Assembly: GCF_900112985.1 (NCBI RefSeq)
Contig: NZ_FONS01000010.1
Coordinates: forward strand, 1-64,000
From: Pedobacter antarcticus
GTDB lineage: Bacteria; Bacteroidota; Bacteroidia; Sphingobacteriales; Sphingobacteriaceae
DNA: 64,000 bases
Direction of reading: 5' to 3'
Every line of letters starts with the position of its first letter. Within the stretch, counting starts at the first letter, position 1. The position numbers were made by a program, and so were the translations under genes. Shown here one piece after another: positions 1-7,823 of the stretch. A model generated the notes under the pieces. It was given only the letters and a program-made list of their open reading frames with translations, did not search any database and was not told the origin of the DNA.

Positions 1-189
1 CTGGAGAAAAAGAAATATGCGATTTTCAAACATCAATCCCAGAAAGACAGAGCCGTATTCCCCGGAGATGATGCCCGGGAATTCTGGGAAAGGGCAGAAG
101 ACCGGAACAGGGAAACAGCAAGGGCTTATGACGAACTCGGACTTGCTGAATATGAGGCCATGGAAGCTTTTGTCCGCTGGAAATTCTAA
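1..189 (+). CDS. C-terminal end of a PIG-L/LmbE-type deacetylase domain protein (partial)
   Basis: The first reading frame is open from the window edge to a TAA at 187-189 and encodes 62 residues. The peptide contains AIFKHQSQKD, FPGDDAREFWERAEDRN and ends GLAEYEAMEAFVRWKF. From memory this matches the end of PIG-L/LmbE N-acetyl-glucosaminide deacetylase domains, and most closely the long Bacteroidota proteins in which a NagB-like glucosamine-6-phosphate deaminase is fused to such a domain. The catalytic motifs lie outside the window, so neither the full architecture nor the substrate can be confirmed. A strong hairpin follows 35 bp after the stop. Confidence 0.6.
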   Translation: MEKKKYAIFKHQSQKDRAVFPGDDAREFWERAEDRNRETARAYDELGLAEYEAMEAFVRWKF

Positions 190-223
190 AATACCCCCTT
201 CCAAAGAAAATGGGTTTAACGAC

Positions 224-251
224 AAAGGCCTCTGCTGTAGCAGAGGCCTTT
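224..251. terminator. Bidirectional intrinsic terminator
   Basis: A perfect 13-bp stem (AAAGGCCTCTGCT / AGCAGAGGCCTTT) with a GT loop lies between two convergent genes, with T-rich sequence on the right and A-rich sequence on the left. It can serve both the upstream partial gene and the minus-strand gene that stops at 262. Confidence 0.85.
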
Positions 252-261
252 GTTATATATT

Positions 262-1026
262 TCATTCTGCTTTTGAATTGAATTCCTCCAGCCAGCTTAC
301 CCTGGTATTGTTTAATGTATCCAGGTGTTCCAGTCGTTTATACTGATAATAGGCACCCTGATCAAAATCTCCATTAATCAGGATCATCCCAGCAATAAAC
401 ACATGCCTGACACCTAACTCACTTTTGCTAATGAGGTCCTGGATCTTCTCATCAATCGCTTCGTACATGACTGCAGTTGCTTCTATGATCGGATTATCCG
501 CAGTCATAAGCCGGTTTTCAGATTTCAACAAAATCTGCTGTACACGGTTAATCTGATAATTATCCTCCGGGTTGACATCGGAAATGGTCAATTTCTCTTT
601 TATCTTTTGCAGCGAAGAAATTACCGCACCACAACAGATAGAATCACCACACTGTCCGGTTCTTCTGAGTTCACCAGCTACCCCTTTATGATTAACACCG
701 ATATGCGGGCCATAACTAATGAGCATGGCTCCATGCTCCGGAATATGTTGCGCAGCAGTATTCAATGCCGCGAGTCCGGCAAAAGGATATCCTGAAAGGC
801 CACCCATTTTAAAAGCACCAATCATTTCTGAAGCTGCTGCAGGATACTGAAGCGTGTTGACTTCGTCACAGCAAATACTGTCGGCATGGAGAATTTGCTC
901 AGGTTTGAGGTCGAGCTTCTGCCGGATGATATCATATAACAGGTTAACAGATTGTTCCGCAGGATTAGCTCGCGGGTAGATTTTACGGATGAGATCCAAT
1001 GAGGTTACAGAACCTGGTTCTTTCAT
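262..1026 (-). CDS. LCIB/LCIC-type (theta-class) carbonic anhydrase family protein
   Basis: The 254-residue product resembles the LCIB/C carbonic anhydrase domain first known from the algal CO2-concentrating mechanism. Visible motifs, in order, are CCDEVN (residues 52-57), KMGGLSGYPFAGL (about 73-85), an H at 94 in AQHIPEHG, SYGPHIGV (about 104-111), the RR pair near 121 and CCGAV (131-135). In this family a Cys, a His and a second Cys bind zinc, and C52 or C53, H94 and C131 or C132 are natural candidates. There is no signal peptide, so it should be cytoplasmic, interconverting CO2 and bicarbonate if active. It is a single-gene unit between a TetR regulator and a terminator. The family call is from recalled motifs; activity is inference, because some family members are inactive in vitro. 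Confidence 0.72.
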   Translation of the reverse strand: MKEPGSVTSLDLIRKIYPRANPAEQSVNLLYDIIRQKLDLKPEQILHADSICCDEVNTLQYPAAASEMIGAFKMGGLSGYPFAGLAALNTAAQHIPEHGAMLISYGPHIGVNHKGVAGELRRTGQCGDSICCGAVISSLQKIKEKLTISDVNPEDNYQINRVQQILLKSENRLMTADNPIIEATAVMYEAIDEKIQDLISKSELGVRHVFIAGMILINGDFDQGAYYQYKRLEHLDTLNNTRVSWLEEFNSKAE

Positions 1027-1104
1027 TTGGCAATGGATTAAGATCTAATTTATTCCGGACAAAATTATTGGTAATTTCGTTATCCCTGCAAATTCATGAA
1101 TATT

Positions 1105-1758
1105 TTATTTCTTAATAATTGCGAGAACAATGTCCCTGATATGTGCTTTAGCTCTTTTCTTAAATAATTTCACATAATCTTCGTCAGATAGCGTATCAAA
1201 TCCATTCACTTTTCTGTAATAATCTTTATTAAAGATCATTGCATTCAGGGAACCATAGATTGTACTCAATAAAAATGTAGTATCAATATCAGATTTAAAT
1301 TCGCCCTTCTCTGCGCCATGCTGGAAAACATTAATCAATACTTTGAAGTTCCGCAAACGCATATTATTAAAGTGCTCCATTACAGATTCATCCTTCAGCG
1401 TTGACTGCAGCTGAAATAAAAGACGGTAGAAATATTTCTGTTCGAAGATTTTGTCGACATAGAGATCCAACAGGAATAGAATTGTATTAAGCGGGTCCTC
1501 AGCAAGCTCATCGTATGCATTAAATACTTTGGCCATATTAATGGTTCTGTATTCCAGAATAGCCTGCATTAACTTTTCCTTCGATCCGAAGTAATAAGAC
1601 ACCATTGCAGAATTCATTCTGGACTCTTTCGCAATAATTCTGAGAGAGGTTTCAGCATAGCCGACTTCGGCAAACAATTTTTCACTGGTTTTAATTAGAT
1701 GAATTTGTTTCTCGCTGAAGGTTCTATCCTTGTCCTTAATCATATCTGAATTTAACAT
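1105..1758 (-). CDS. TetR/AcrR-family transcriptional regulator
   Basis: This 217-residue protein has a typical N-terminal TetR DNA-binding domain at about residues 18-62. It contains LFAEVGYAETSLRIIAKES, then the recognition helix and the family hallmark VSYYFGSKEKLM. The remaining ~150 residues are predicted helical and would bind a ligand and dimerise. It lies 78 bp upstream of the LCIB-like gene on the same strand, but the gap leaves co-transcription uncertain. Nothing next to it is an efflux pump, so the regulated target is not evident. A long AT-rich leader precedes it. Confidence 0.85.
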   Translation of the reverse strand: MLNSDMIKDKDRTFSEKQIHLIKTSEKLFAEVGYAETSLRIIAKESRMNSAMVSYYFGSKEKLMQAILEYRTINMAKVFNAYDELAEDPLNTILFLLDLYVDKIFEQKYFYRLLFQLQSTLKDESVMEHFNNMRLRNFKVLINVFQHGAEKGEFKSDIDTTFLLSTIYGSLNAMIFNKDYYRKVNGFDTLSDEDYVKLFKKRAKAHIRDIVLAIIKK

Positions 1759-2127
1759 TAAAATCGAGTTAAAAGTTAAGAAAACAATTTCTTTTCGTTA
1801 ATCCGCAGTTCAAACCTAATCCAAATCTTTGAAAAAATGAGAAACTGTTTTAAAGTAACTACATTCTTACATAGGCTAATTCGCCTCACTTAGAAATGTT
1901 AATAAGATGTTAACTACTCTCTTAATAAAGATATAAATAACTATAAATCAAATGATAATACAATTTAAACTGTGGAACAAAATGTTAATAACATTAGCAG
2001 GAATAATAAAAAAAACAGAATACTAACATCAGTTGTGAATAAGTTGTGCAAAACACATTAAGAATGTTAATAATAGCTTTCTTTCTGTTAGGAATTATAG
2101 ATCCCTGCTTGATTATCAAGGGTCGAA
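1759..2127. other. AT-rich intergenic region, no gene seen
   Basis: About 370 bp separate the TetR start from the stop of the phytate operon. Stops occur in every frame. The motif AATGTTAATA appears three times, near 1895, 1981 and 2063, spaced 86 and 82 bp apart. A TGTGAATAA one mismatch from a DnaA box occurs near 2034. No convincing promoter pair or structured RNA was recognised. Confidence 0.5.
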
Positions 2128-4008
2128 TTAATGCACTTGTGGCAAGGTGGTAGAAACTGTATTCAAATTATCTGTCAGGCTCTCCATAAAGGCAACTATT
2201 TCCTGCACTTCTTTTTTCGACAGGTTAAGCGGCTGAGCGGAAAGTGTTTGGCCGGGTACCTCTAAACGGAGTCCGGCTCCGCCGCCCTGGTTATAAAATT
2301 CGACTACTTTTTCTAAATCTTCGAATGCACCGTTATGCATGTATGGGGCAGTTTTAGCGGTATTTCTTACCGTAGGAGTTTTAAATGCACCCTGATAATA
2401 TGAAATCGGAAAAAACCCAAAACGCCCAGCATCCTGGTCTGGAACTAAACGATCGAAATCGGCGTTAGCCGGTGTACCCAATACCTCAAACTCCGTCCGT
2501 TTGTAAAGCGGTGGTATCAATCCGTTAAATAATGGAGCAAAATGACAGCTGCCGCACTGCCCTTTCCCCATAAACAGGTTAAATCCATTCAACTGCTGCT
2601 TATTCATTGCGGATCTGTCACCAGCCATATAACGGTCAAAAGCGGAGTTCCTAGGAGAGAGCGTACTGAGATAGGCAGCCAGAGCCTCCGCGAGATTATT
2701 CATATTCAAAGGGTCTGCAGCCGCTGGGAAGGACTGCTGAAATGCGATCTGATAACCCGCATTCTTTTTCAGGGAAGCCACAATGACTTTATGCTCTCCA
2801 TTCATCTCTGATGGATTCGCAATCACGTCTTTAATCTGCCCGGCCAAGGTTTTAACGCGCCCGTCCCAAAACTGGGCATATTGAAAACCCGCATATAATA
2901 AAGTAGGCGCGTTTCGTTTTACAAAAGACTCTTCATTAAAAGCAAGGCTTGTCTTTAGCCCATCGCTAAAATATTTCGCCGGATTATGACAGGAAATACA
3001 GCTTCTTTTCAAGTTTCCCGAGAGTATCTTTTCGGCAAATAACCGCTTACCCAAAGTCACTTTCATTTCATCAGCGTGTTTCCCTTTTCCTAAATCTGCA
3101 GCCGATACATCATTAAATGCCGATGCAGGTAGAGCATCCGGACTGAATATATGACTCGCCTTATAGTTTAATATACTTTTATAGTTGGCCTCCAACCCTC
3201 TTTCACGAATAAAATTGCCTAATTTCTCCTGCAAAGGAAGTGCATAAATAGTTAAGAATTCCATCCGGTCAAACTGATCGAAATTTGTATGTACTTTAAG
3301 GTAAGCAAGGGTACTGCTTAAAGACAGGGAGAGCTTACCATCTGTATTTTCTGCAGAACTGAGATAAGGTGTCAGTACCTTTTTGATGATATCAATAGAT
3401 TGATAGGCTTCAGAAATACCGGTTTTGAGCTCTGGTGCATCATATCCTGTAATACCCAGCGTAATAACTTTAACCAGTTCCAAGCGGACACTTTCCAGTA
3501 TCTCTTCATCTTTACCATTAAAGCTGTACAATAGTGAATTCAGGTCGGCTGCCGAAGATATCAGCAACTCTGCCTGTTCCAGTAATGCTTTGCGATGCCC
3601 GGCCGGATCTTCATCAAATAATAAAGCTTCGATTACCTGGAAACCGGATGGCTCCTGATATTCCATATAAGGTTCATCAACCTCCACTTTTGCCGGCCGG
3701 TTATAAATTAATCCGGAGCTCTCAAAGAAATAATCCATAAAAAACTCAATCCTTTTATAAGCCAATCTAGATTTGGTGAGCGCAGCCCTGGCATTTGCAA
3801 TTGTTCGCGTATCCTGGCTGTTTAAAACCGATACAGCTGCCTGCAGCTCAAAAAGGGACTGTCCAAAACCGGCAGTCCCTTCCTTAAAAATGCCGATCGT
3901 ATGGTTTAACCCAATCCTTTGGTCTGCGGTCTTCAGACTGGAAAAAATGCATAGGCAGGTTATCCACAGCGCGGTAACGAGCAACATTTTGAGTTTATTG
4001 ACCTTCAT
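2128..4008 (-). CDS. Imelysin-like / di-haem cytochrome c peroxidase fusion protein
   Basis: The 626-residue protein begins with a hydrophobic export segment (about 8-25). Residues ~35-290 look like the helical imelysin-like region found at the front of many Bacteroidota peroxidases. The C-terminal half is a MauG/CcpA-type di-haem peroxidase, with two CxxCH haem sites: CISCH at 337-341 and CGSCH at 485-489. It also shows PTLLYAGFQYAQFWDGR and TPTVRNTAKTAPYMHNG. It probably acts in the periplasm, reducing peroxide or oxidising a partner protein. It is the last gene of a five-gene operon, 7 bp after the phosphatase gene, so a link with phosphate or metal acquisition is suggested but unproven. 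Domain calls are firm for the haem half and moderate for the imelysin half. Confidence 0.85.
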   Translation of the reverse strand: MKVNKLKMLLVTALWITCLCIFSSLKTADQRIGLNHTIGIFKEGTAGFGQSLFELQAAVSVLNSQDTRTIANARAALTKSRLAYKRIEFFMDYFFESSGLIYNRPAKVEVDEPYMEYQEPSGFQVIEALLFDEDPAGHRKALLEQAELLISSAADLNSLLYSFNGKDEEILESVRLELVKVITLGITGYDAPELKTGISEAYQSIDIIKKVLTPYLSSAENTDGKLSLSLSSTLAYLKVHTNFDQFDRMEFLTIYALPLQEKLGNFIRERGLEANYKSILNYKASHIFSPDALPASAFNDVSAADLGKGKHADEMKVTLGKRLFAEKILSGNLKRSCISCHNPAKYFSDGLKTSLAFNEESFVKRNAPTLLYAGFQYAQFWDGRVKTLAGQIKDVIANPSEMNGEHKVIVASLKKNAGYQIAFQQSFPAAADPLNMNNLAEALAAYLSTLSPRNSAFDRYMAGDRSAMNKQQLNGFNLFMGKGQCGSCHFAPLFNGLIPPLYKRTEFEVLGTPANADFDRLVPDQDAGRFGFFPISYYQGAFKTPTVRNTAKTAPYMHNGAFEDLEKVVEFYNQGGGAGLRLEVPGQTLSAQPLNLSKKEVQEIVAFMESLTDNLNTVSTTLPQVH

Positions 4009-4015
4009 TCCAGGT

Positions 4016-5419
4016 TTATTCTTTAATCATCGTAAACTGGTCTCTCACGACCCCATCGGCACAAATCCATTTTAGCTCCAGACGCTTATCCTGCACATCC
4101 AATAAACATGCGCCTCCATGATCGGCATCAGAAAAGTACATTGCATCATGCGGATAACCGGTCTGCTTCCCGCCCAATTTGCCCGCCGAACCGCTCACTA
4201 CGTAGACCGTGCCATTATTTTTCTTGATCGTTTTAGTATAGGGCGCGGAGTTCCTGCTTCGGTCATTTCTTCCCGAAGAGTTACTTATATTATGTTTCTT
4301 GGGGTCAAACGTATTTTCCATTCCATAATGTCCCCGCATCAATTTGCTGCGTTCGTAACCATGGCTATGTCCGTTCAATACGATATCTACCCCGGTGCGC
4401 TCTATAACCTTAATAAAGTTTTCTCTAATTTTAACCAGTTCTTCTTCCTCATCTGAATTATGGGACCCCATAGTATAAGGCGGATGATGCCAGAATGCAA
4501 TTATCCAGTCCTTATTTTTATTCGCCGCCAGATCCTTTTTAATCCATTGTACCTGTGGTCCTATGGTATCATACAATCTGTAAGCTTTGTCTTCCTTTCC
4601 ATAAGAATCCAGAGATAAGAAATGGATGTTCCCGACATCAAAAGAATAAAAAGCCTGCGTATGAGAGGGCACGCCGCCGGATTCTCCCGCAGTTGGCATA
4701 GAAAAGTTCTGATAGTATGCTGTCTCATGCGTTTCCTGAGCATATTTAGCACTCAGATCGGTATCATGATAGTCGTGATTTCCTGGCGTGGGGAACAGCG
4801 GATACTTTTTCAGCAGGTCATCTTTATAAACATTAAAGAACTTAGTTTGATATTCGGCATCTGTCCCATCCTGATAAGCATTGTCTCCCAGTAAAATCCA
4901 GGCATTAAGTTCATTTTCTCCGAGGTAACTGAGCATTTCTTTTTTAACCTGACGCTGGTTAATTGAGTTATCTCCGCAGTCCCCGAATGCTGCAATCCGG
5001 TAGTGTCCGGGTTTGCCGGGTTCAGGTAGCGTGGTAAAGAAGTTGTGTTCGTTTCCCTGCAAAGTATCCTTTAGTCCGCCAATTGAATAATAATATTTAG
5101 TAAGTGGCTTCAGCCCGTCTATTTTCAATTCATGTTCAGTAACCAGTTTGAGATCCTGCACGGACTGATCCAGATTTGCGGCTGAAGTACCGTAACGCAC
5201 CCTACTTCTTGCAGAAAGGTCAGTTCTCCAACGGATGTGAATACCTGTACTGCTTGCCACCTGCAAATAGGGGCCGCGAATGAGCTTTACAGGTTCTGCA
5301 GGCGCTCCTTTTTGTTTCTTTTGCGCAACAGCCATTCCTGAAAAAAGCATAACCAGCGGCAGCAGAACACAAAAGATCCTGTTACTACTTTTATAATTTA
5401 TGTGATTTGATCTGTACAT
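4016..5419 (-). CDS. Secreted purple-acid-phosphatase-type metallophosphoesterase
   Basis: This 467-residue protein has a signal peptide (cleavage near AVAQ, residue ~33), a fibronectin-III-like domain at ~45-130 and a calcineurin-like phosphoesterase domain at ~140-465. The metal-binding motifs are complete and ordered: GDCGD with D147, GDNAY (178-182), GNHDY (213-217), WHHPP (310-314) and NGHSHGYE (349-356). The FN3 plus phosphoesterase layout is that of purple acid phosphatases, which hydrolyse phosphomonoesters outside the cytoplasm. It sits 11 bp after the phytase and 7 bp before the peroxidase. This fits release of the remaining phosphates from partly degraded inositol phosphates; that step is inferred. 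Confidence 0.9.
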   Translation of the reverse strand: MYRSNHINYKSSNRIFCVLLPLVMLFSGMAVAQKKQKGAPAEPVKLIRGPYLQVASSTGIHIRWRTDLSARSRVRYGTSAANLDQSVQDLKLVTEHELKIDGLKPLTKYYYSIGGLKDTLQGNEHNFFTTLPEPGKPGHYRIAAFGDCGDNSINQRQVKKEMLSYLGENELNAWILLGDNAYQDGTDAEYQTKFFNVYKDDLLKKYPLFPTPGNHDYHDTDLSAKYAQETHETAYYQNFSMPTAGESGGVPSHTQAFYSFDVGNIHFLSLDSYGKEDKAYRLYDTIGPQVQWIKKDLAANKNKDWIIAFWHHPPYTMGSHNSDEEEELVKIRENFIKVIERTGVDIVLNGHSHGYERSKLMRGHYGMENTFDPKKHNISNSSGRNDRSRNSAPYTKTIKKNNGTVYVVSGSAGKLGGKQTGYPHDAMYFSDADHGGACLLDVQDKRLELKWICADGVVRDQFTMIKE

Positions 5420-5430
5420 ATTCTCTGAGT

Positions 5431-6528
5431 TTATTTAACTCCGTTTATATCCAGTTCTTTCCCTGCAATATCTTCCCATCTGTAGAAATGAAAAGTCCTG
5501 TCATCACTCATAGCTACGAAAAGGCCATGTTTGAATGTTTCATTTAACGGCACATTTACAACCTCAGACCCATCACTGTGTCTTGCTGCAACTTTAACAA
5601 TTTTGAGCAACTGATGGTCGAACTTACCATCGGCACCAGACTCTCTTCTAAAAATCTGGAACCTGTTCACTCCCTGATCTGAAACCAAAATATAACCTTT
5701 GGAAGCAGATGTTTTATAGATAGAAATACCTTCATGGTCGTCTGCAAAACCTGTTGTGCCGAACAGTGCTAACTCCTGATTTCCCTTTTCCGGGTCTGCA
5801 TAGTATTGTCTGACACCATGCTGCTCATCAGAATAGTAAATATAACCCAGCTCATTATCCACAGCAATAGCTTCGATTTCTTTTTTTCCACTGTAGGCAC
5901 CAAATTTCCTGACCAGCGTTGCTTTGACCTGCCCGTTCCCATTATCTGATAATAAATATTGCCATAGATAGCTACCATCTACCGGTCCTGTTTTACGGCC
6001 TACTATTGCATATAACTTTCCTGATTTAGCTGTGTAAACAGCAATTCCCATCAGATCACGATACTCTATACCAGTTTCGCCTTCAAATACAGGGATACCA
6101 CCTCCATCAACAGGTTTCATATCCGGTAAAGAAAAAATCCGCAGCTGATGCGTGAACCGTTCTGTAGTAATCGCGATATCCGTAGATACCCCATTTAGTT
6201 TTAAACCATAAGCGACGTCAACATTATTCGGTCTCTTTAAATCTTTTACCGTTAGGTCCGCCTGGATTTTACCCTCCAGGTTGAATACATACAAGGCCCC
6301 GTTAACTGACTTATCTGTCCCGATGACCAGACTCTTTGAAGGATCCGCAGGATTTACCCAGATCGCAGGATCGTCTGAGTCAAAGCCTACCTTTTCAGAA
6401 ATAACTGCAGGTTTTATAGTGCCCCTGCTCACAGTAATACCTGTAGGAACACTGGATAATTTTGGACTGCATGCCGCCAGAAATAAAGGCGCCAGCATTA
6501 AAAAGTTTATTGATTTAGATAAGATCAT
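5431..6528 (-). CDS. 3-phytase, beta-propeller type, lipoprotein
   Basis: This is a beta-propeller phytase (BPP, alkaline phytase), a Ca2+-dependent enzyme removing phosphates from phytate. Diagnostic stretches are DSDDPAIWVNPADPSKSLVIG near the N-terminus, then LKRPNNVDVAYG, DLMGIAVY, EIEAIAVDNELGYIYYSDE and DDHEGISIYK, which include the acidic calcium-binding residues. The frame is open to an ATG at 6561, but that overlaps the preceding gene and puts eleven residues before the signal. The ATG at 6528 gives a clean lipoprotein signal, with lipobox LAAC at C20, and a 10-bp gap, so it is preferred (365 residues). It is likely anchored to the outer membrane or in the periplasm. Confidence 0.92.
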   Translation of the reverse strand: MILSKSINFLMLAPLFLAACSPKLSSVPTGITVSRGTIKPAVISEKVGFDSDDPAIWVNPADPSKSLVIGTDKSVNGALYVFNLEGKIQADLTVKDLKRPNNVDVAYGLKLNGVSTDIAITTERFTHQLRIFSLPDMKPVDGGGIPVFEGETGIEYRDLMGIAVYTAKSGKLYAIVGRKTGPVDGSYLWQYLLSDNGNGQVKATLVRKFGAYSGKKEIEAIAVDNELGYIYYSDEQHGVRQYYADPEKGNQELALFGTTGFADDHEGISIYKTSASKGYILVSDQGVNRFQIFRRESGADGKFDHQLLKIVKVAARHSDGSEVVNVPLNETFKHGLFVAMSDDRTFHFYRWEDIAGKELDINGVK

Positions 6529-6538
6529 AGATAAAATA

Positions 6539-7801
6539 TTAGTTGGCACCAAATGCACCAATGTAAGAAGCAGGTTCCGGTGTGGTATACACTACACCAT
6601 TCAGGGTCAGACCGTCAGGAAAGTTGCGGCTGAAATCTTTGGTTCCGGCATTTAATGCTGCAGAACCAACTTTCAAATGAAAGTCCCAGTTTTCATTAAA
6701 TGTTGGATTATCAGTCGCTGTTGTAACTGGATAATTCACAAAAAGAGGATCGTTTTGTCCGGCCAGAGCACCGATAACATCATTTTTACCGGCAACTATA
6801 TCTGAAGCCGGCTGAAACTGTGACACTATATCCTGTCTGTAACCGTAATAAAGCGAATTTTTAAAAATTGAACGTGCATCTTCTGCATCTTTGGTATTCC
6901 TTTTTATCCCAAAACGTGTATTCGCAAATAAGTTATTATATAACTCTACGTTTACACTGGTCTCCAGCCAGACAGAACCACCTTTTGCAGTAGGCCTTCT
7001 CCATCCTGTATTCACCATCGTATTGTTATAAGCGACAACATGTGCCTGTGGTGAACGACCGCCTGCATTAGATAACTTCAGCGCATTCGTATTGGTGGAG
7101 TAAAACAGGTTATAAGCAACATCTGCCAGAACACCAGACTTAATATTGATACCCTCACCGCCAGTAAGACCAGTCGTATAAAATTTATTGTTGGCAAATA
7201 TGATATGTCCACCTTCCAGATAAGTACAGTCATCATAAAAATGCCTGAATGTACTGTTGGTTACCACTAGCTTTCCTGTCGTATTCGAAAACCATATTGC
7301 TGGCGTGTTTTCACCACTCACTGCTTTGTACAGGCCTAATTTAACCGAAGTAGAAGCTTCAGTAGTGGTTGCACCACCGTATTCAATAATAGTGTTGTCC
7401 AATACCATTTCTGTACAGGTCTTTGCAGCCAGCAGGCCTCCCCATAGTTTTCCAAATTTATGAGCTTCATTACGGTAATTTTCTTCTACTGTAAATTTCA
7501 CAGGATTGGCCGCGGTACCCAGTGCATAAAGATTGCCCTTCAGAATAATCTCCGGACTGGCCAGCGTATCCATAATTACAATTACACCTTCTTCAATAGT
7601 CAGTGTTTTGTTCTCCGGAACAATAATATCTCCGGTCACTCTGATCACACTGCCTTTAGTCCAAATTCCGTAAACCTCTCCCGAAACACCGCTGTTATCA
7701 GTCACTGAAGTTGAAGTATCTACATCCACGTTTGCTTTCTTGCAGGCATTCAGGAAGACCACAGCCATCAGCAGAGAGAGGATAAATGATTTAGTTTTCA
7801 T
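6539..7801 (-). CDS. Right-handed beta-helix (pectin-lyase fold) lipoprotein
   Basis: The 420-residue product has a lipoprotein signal with lipobox LNAC (C20). Its body is built of parallel beta-helix coils, for example VTGDIIVPENKTLTIEEGVIVIM, MVLDNTIIEYGG, LVVTNSTFRHF, HIIFANNKF and VELYNNLFANTRFGI. No polysaccharide-lyase catalytic set was recognised. Such lipoproteins often accompany TonB receptors, as surface ligand-binding partners or enzymes. Here it lies 22 bp after the receptor gene and 10 bp before the phytase, so a role in capturing the operon's phosphorylated substrate is plausible. The function is not known from sequence alone. Confidence 0.8.
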   Translation of the reverse strand: MKTKSFILSLLMAVVFLNACKKANVDVDTSTSVTDNSGVSGEVYGIWTKGSVIRVTGDIIVPENKTLTIEEGVIVIMDTLASPEIILKGNLYALGTAANPVKFTVEENYRNEAHKFGKLWGGLLAAKTCTEMVLDNTIIEYGGATTTEASTSVKLGLYKAVSGENTPAIWFSNTTGKLVVTNSTFRHFYDDCTYLEGGHIIFANNKFYTTGLTGGEGINIKSGVLADVAYNLFYSTNTNALKLSNAGGRSPQAHVVAYNNTMVNTGWRRPTAKGGSVWLETSVNVELYNNLFANTRFGIKRNTKDAEDARSIFKNSLYYGYRQDIVSQFQPASDIVAGKNDVIGALAGQNDPLFVNYPVTTATDNPTFNENWDFHLKVGSAALNAGTKDFSRNFPDGLTLNGVVYTTPEPASYIGAFGAN

Positions 7802-7823
7802 AGCTTTTTTGATTATGCTTTAT

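Noticed and set aside
1759..2127. Possible replication origin (AT-rich, DnaA-box-like TGTGAATAA)
   Set aside because: Only one imperfect box is present, the parAB genes are about 62 kb away, and dnaA is not in the window.
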